Assembly: GCA_028697875.1 (NCBI GenBank)
Contig: JAQVEQ010000174.1
Coordinates: 1 to 5,857, forward strand
DNA from: Novosphingobium sp.
GTDB taxonomy: Bacteria > Pseudomonadota > Alphaproteobacteria > Sphingomonadales > Sphingomonadaceae
Direction: 5' to 3'
Length of the DNA: 5,857 nucleotides
The position numbers and the translations under genes were made by a program. The notes under the pieces were generated by a model that saw only the letters and a program-made list of their open reading frames with translations, made no database searches and was not told the origin of the DNA. Shown in pieces: positions 5,853 to 5,857 of this stretch. The first letter of the stretch is position 1. Every line of letters starts with the position of its first letter.

Positions 5853-5857
5853 TGCCC

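Overview
The window is GC-rich, with strong G/C preference at third codon positions. Its gene content (iron-starvation-type ECF sigma factor, FecR-like regulator, TonB-dependent receptor) points to a Gram-negative proteobacterium, most plausibly a betaproteobacterium. That taxonomic guess rests on general style and gene mix, not on a database match.

Layout. Bases 2-5116 form one plus-strand block with tight spacing: the 3' part of a FecI-type sigma factor gene (its 5' end lies outside the window), a fecR-type regulator, a TonB-dependent receptor with an N-terminal signalling (STN) domain, a NosL-family copper-binding protein with a Tat-like signal peptide, and a secreted protein of the formylglycine-generating-enzyme (FGE/SUMF1) fold that lacks the two catalytic cysteines. 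The only sizeable gap in the block (1290-1388) carries a T-rich, promoter-like stretch and a long near-perfect inverted repeat ending at the receptor's ribosome binding site. Bases 5117-5285 hold what looks like the C-terminal end of a decayed gene. On the minus strand, 5286-5852 is a ParD/ParE-type toxin-antitoxin pair facing the operon.

How the parts fit. In the FecIRA paradigm, a loaded outer-membrane receptor passes a signal from its STN domain to the periplasmic C-terminus of FecR, which frees or activates the sigma factor to transcribe the receptor gene. All three elements are present in the expected order. The unusual part is the cargo: the receptor gene is followed, with 9 bp and then a 4-bp overlap, by a NosL-like copper protein and a cysteine-rich FGE-fold protein. 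NosL is known as a copper chaperone for nitrous oxide reductase, and NirV, another FGE-fold protein, accompanies copper nitrite reductase, yet no denitrification enzyme gene is visible here. The most interesting reading is a surface-signalled uptake and handling system for copper or a metal complex. This is inference; the substrate cannot be read from the sequence.
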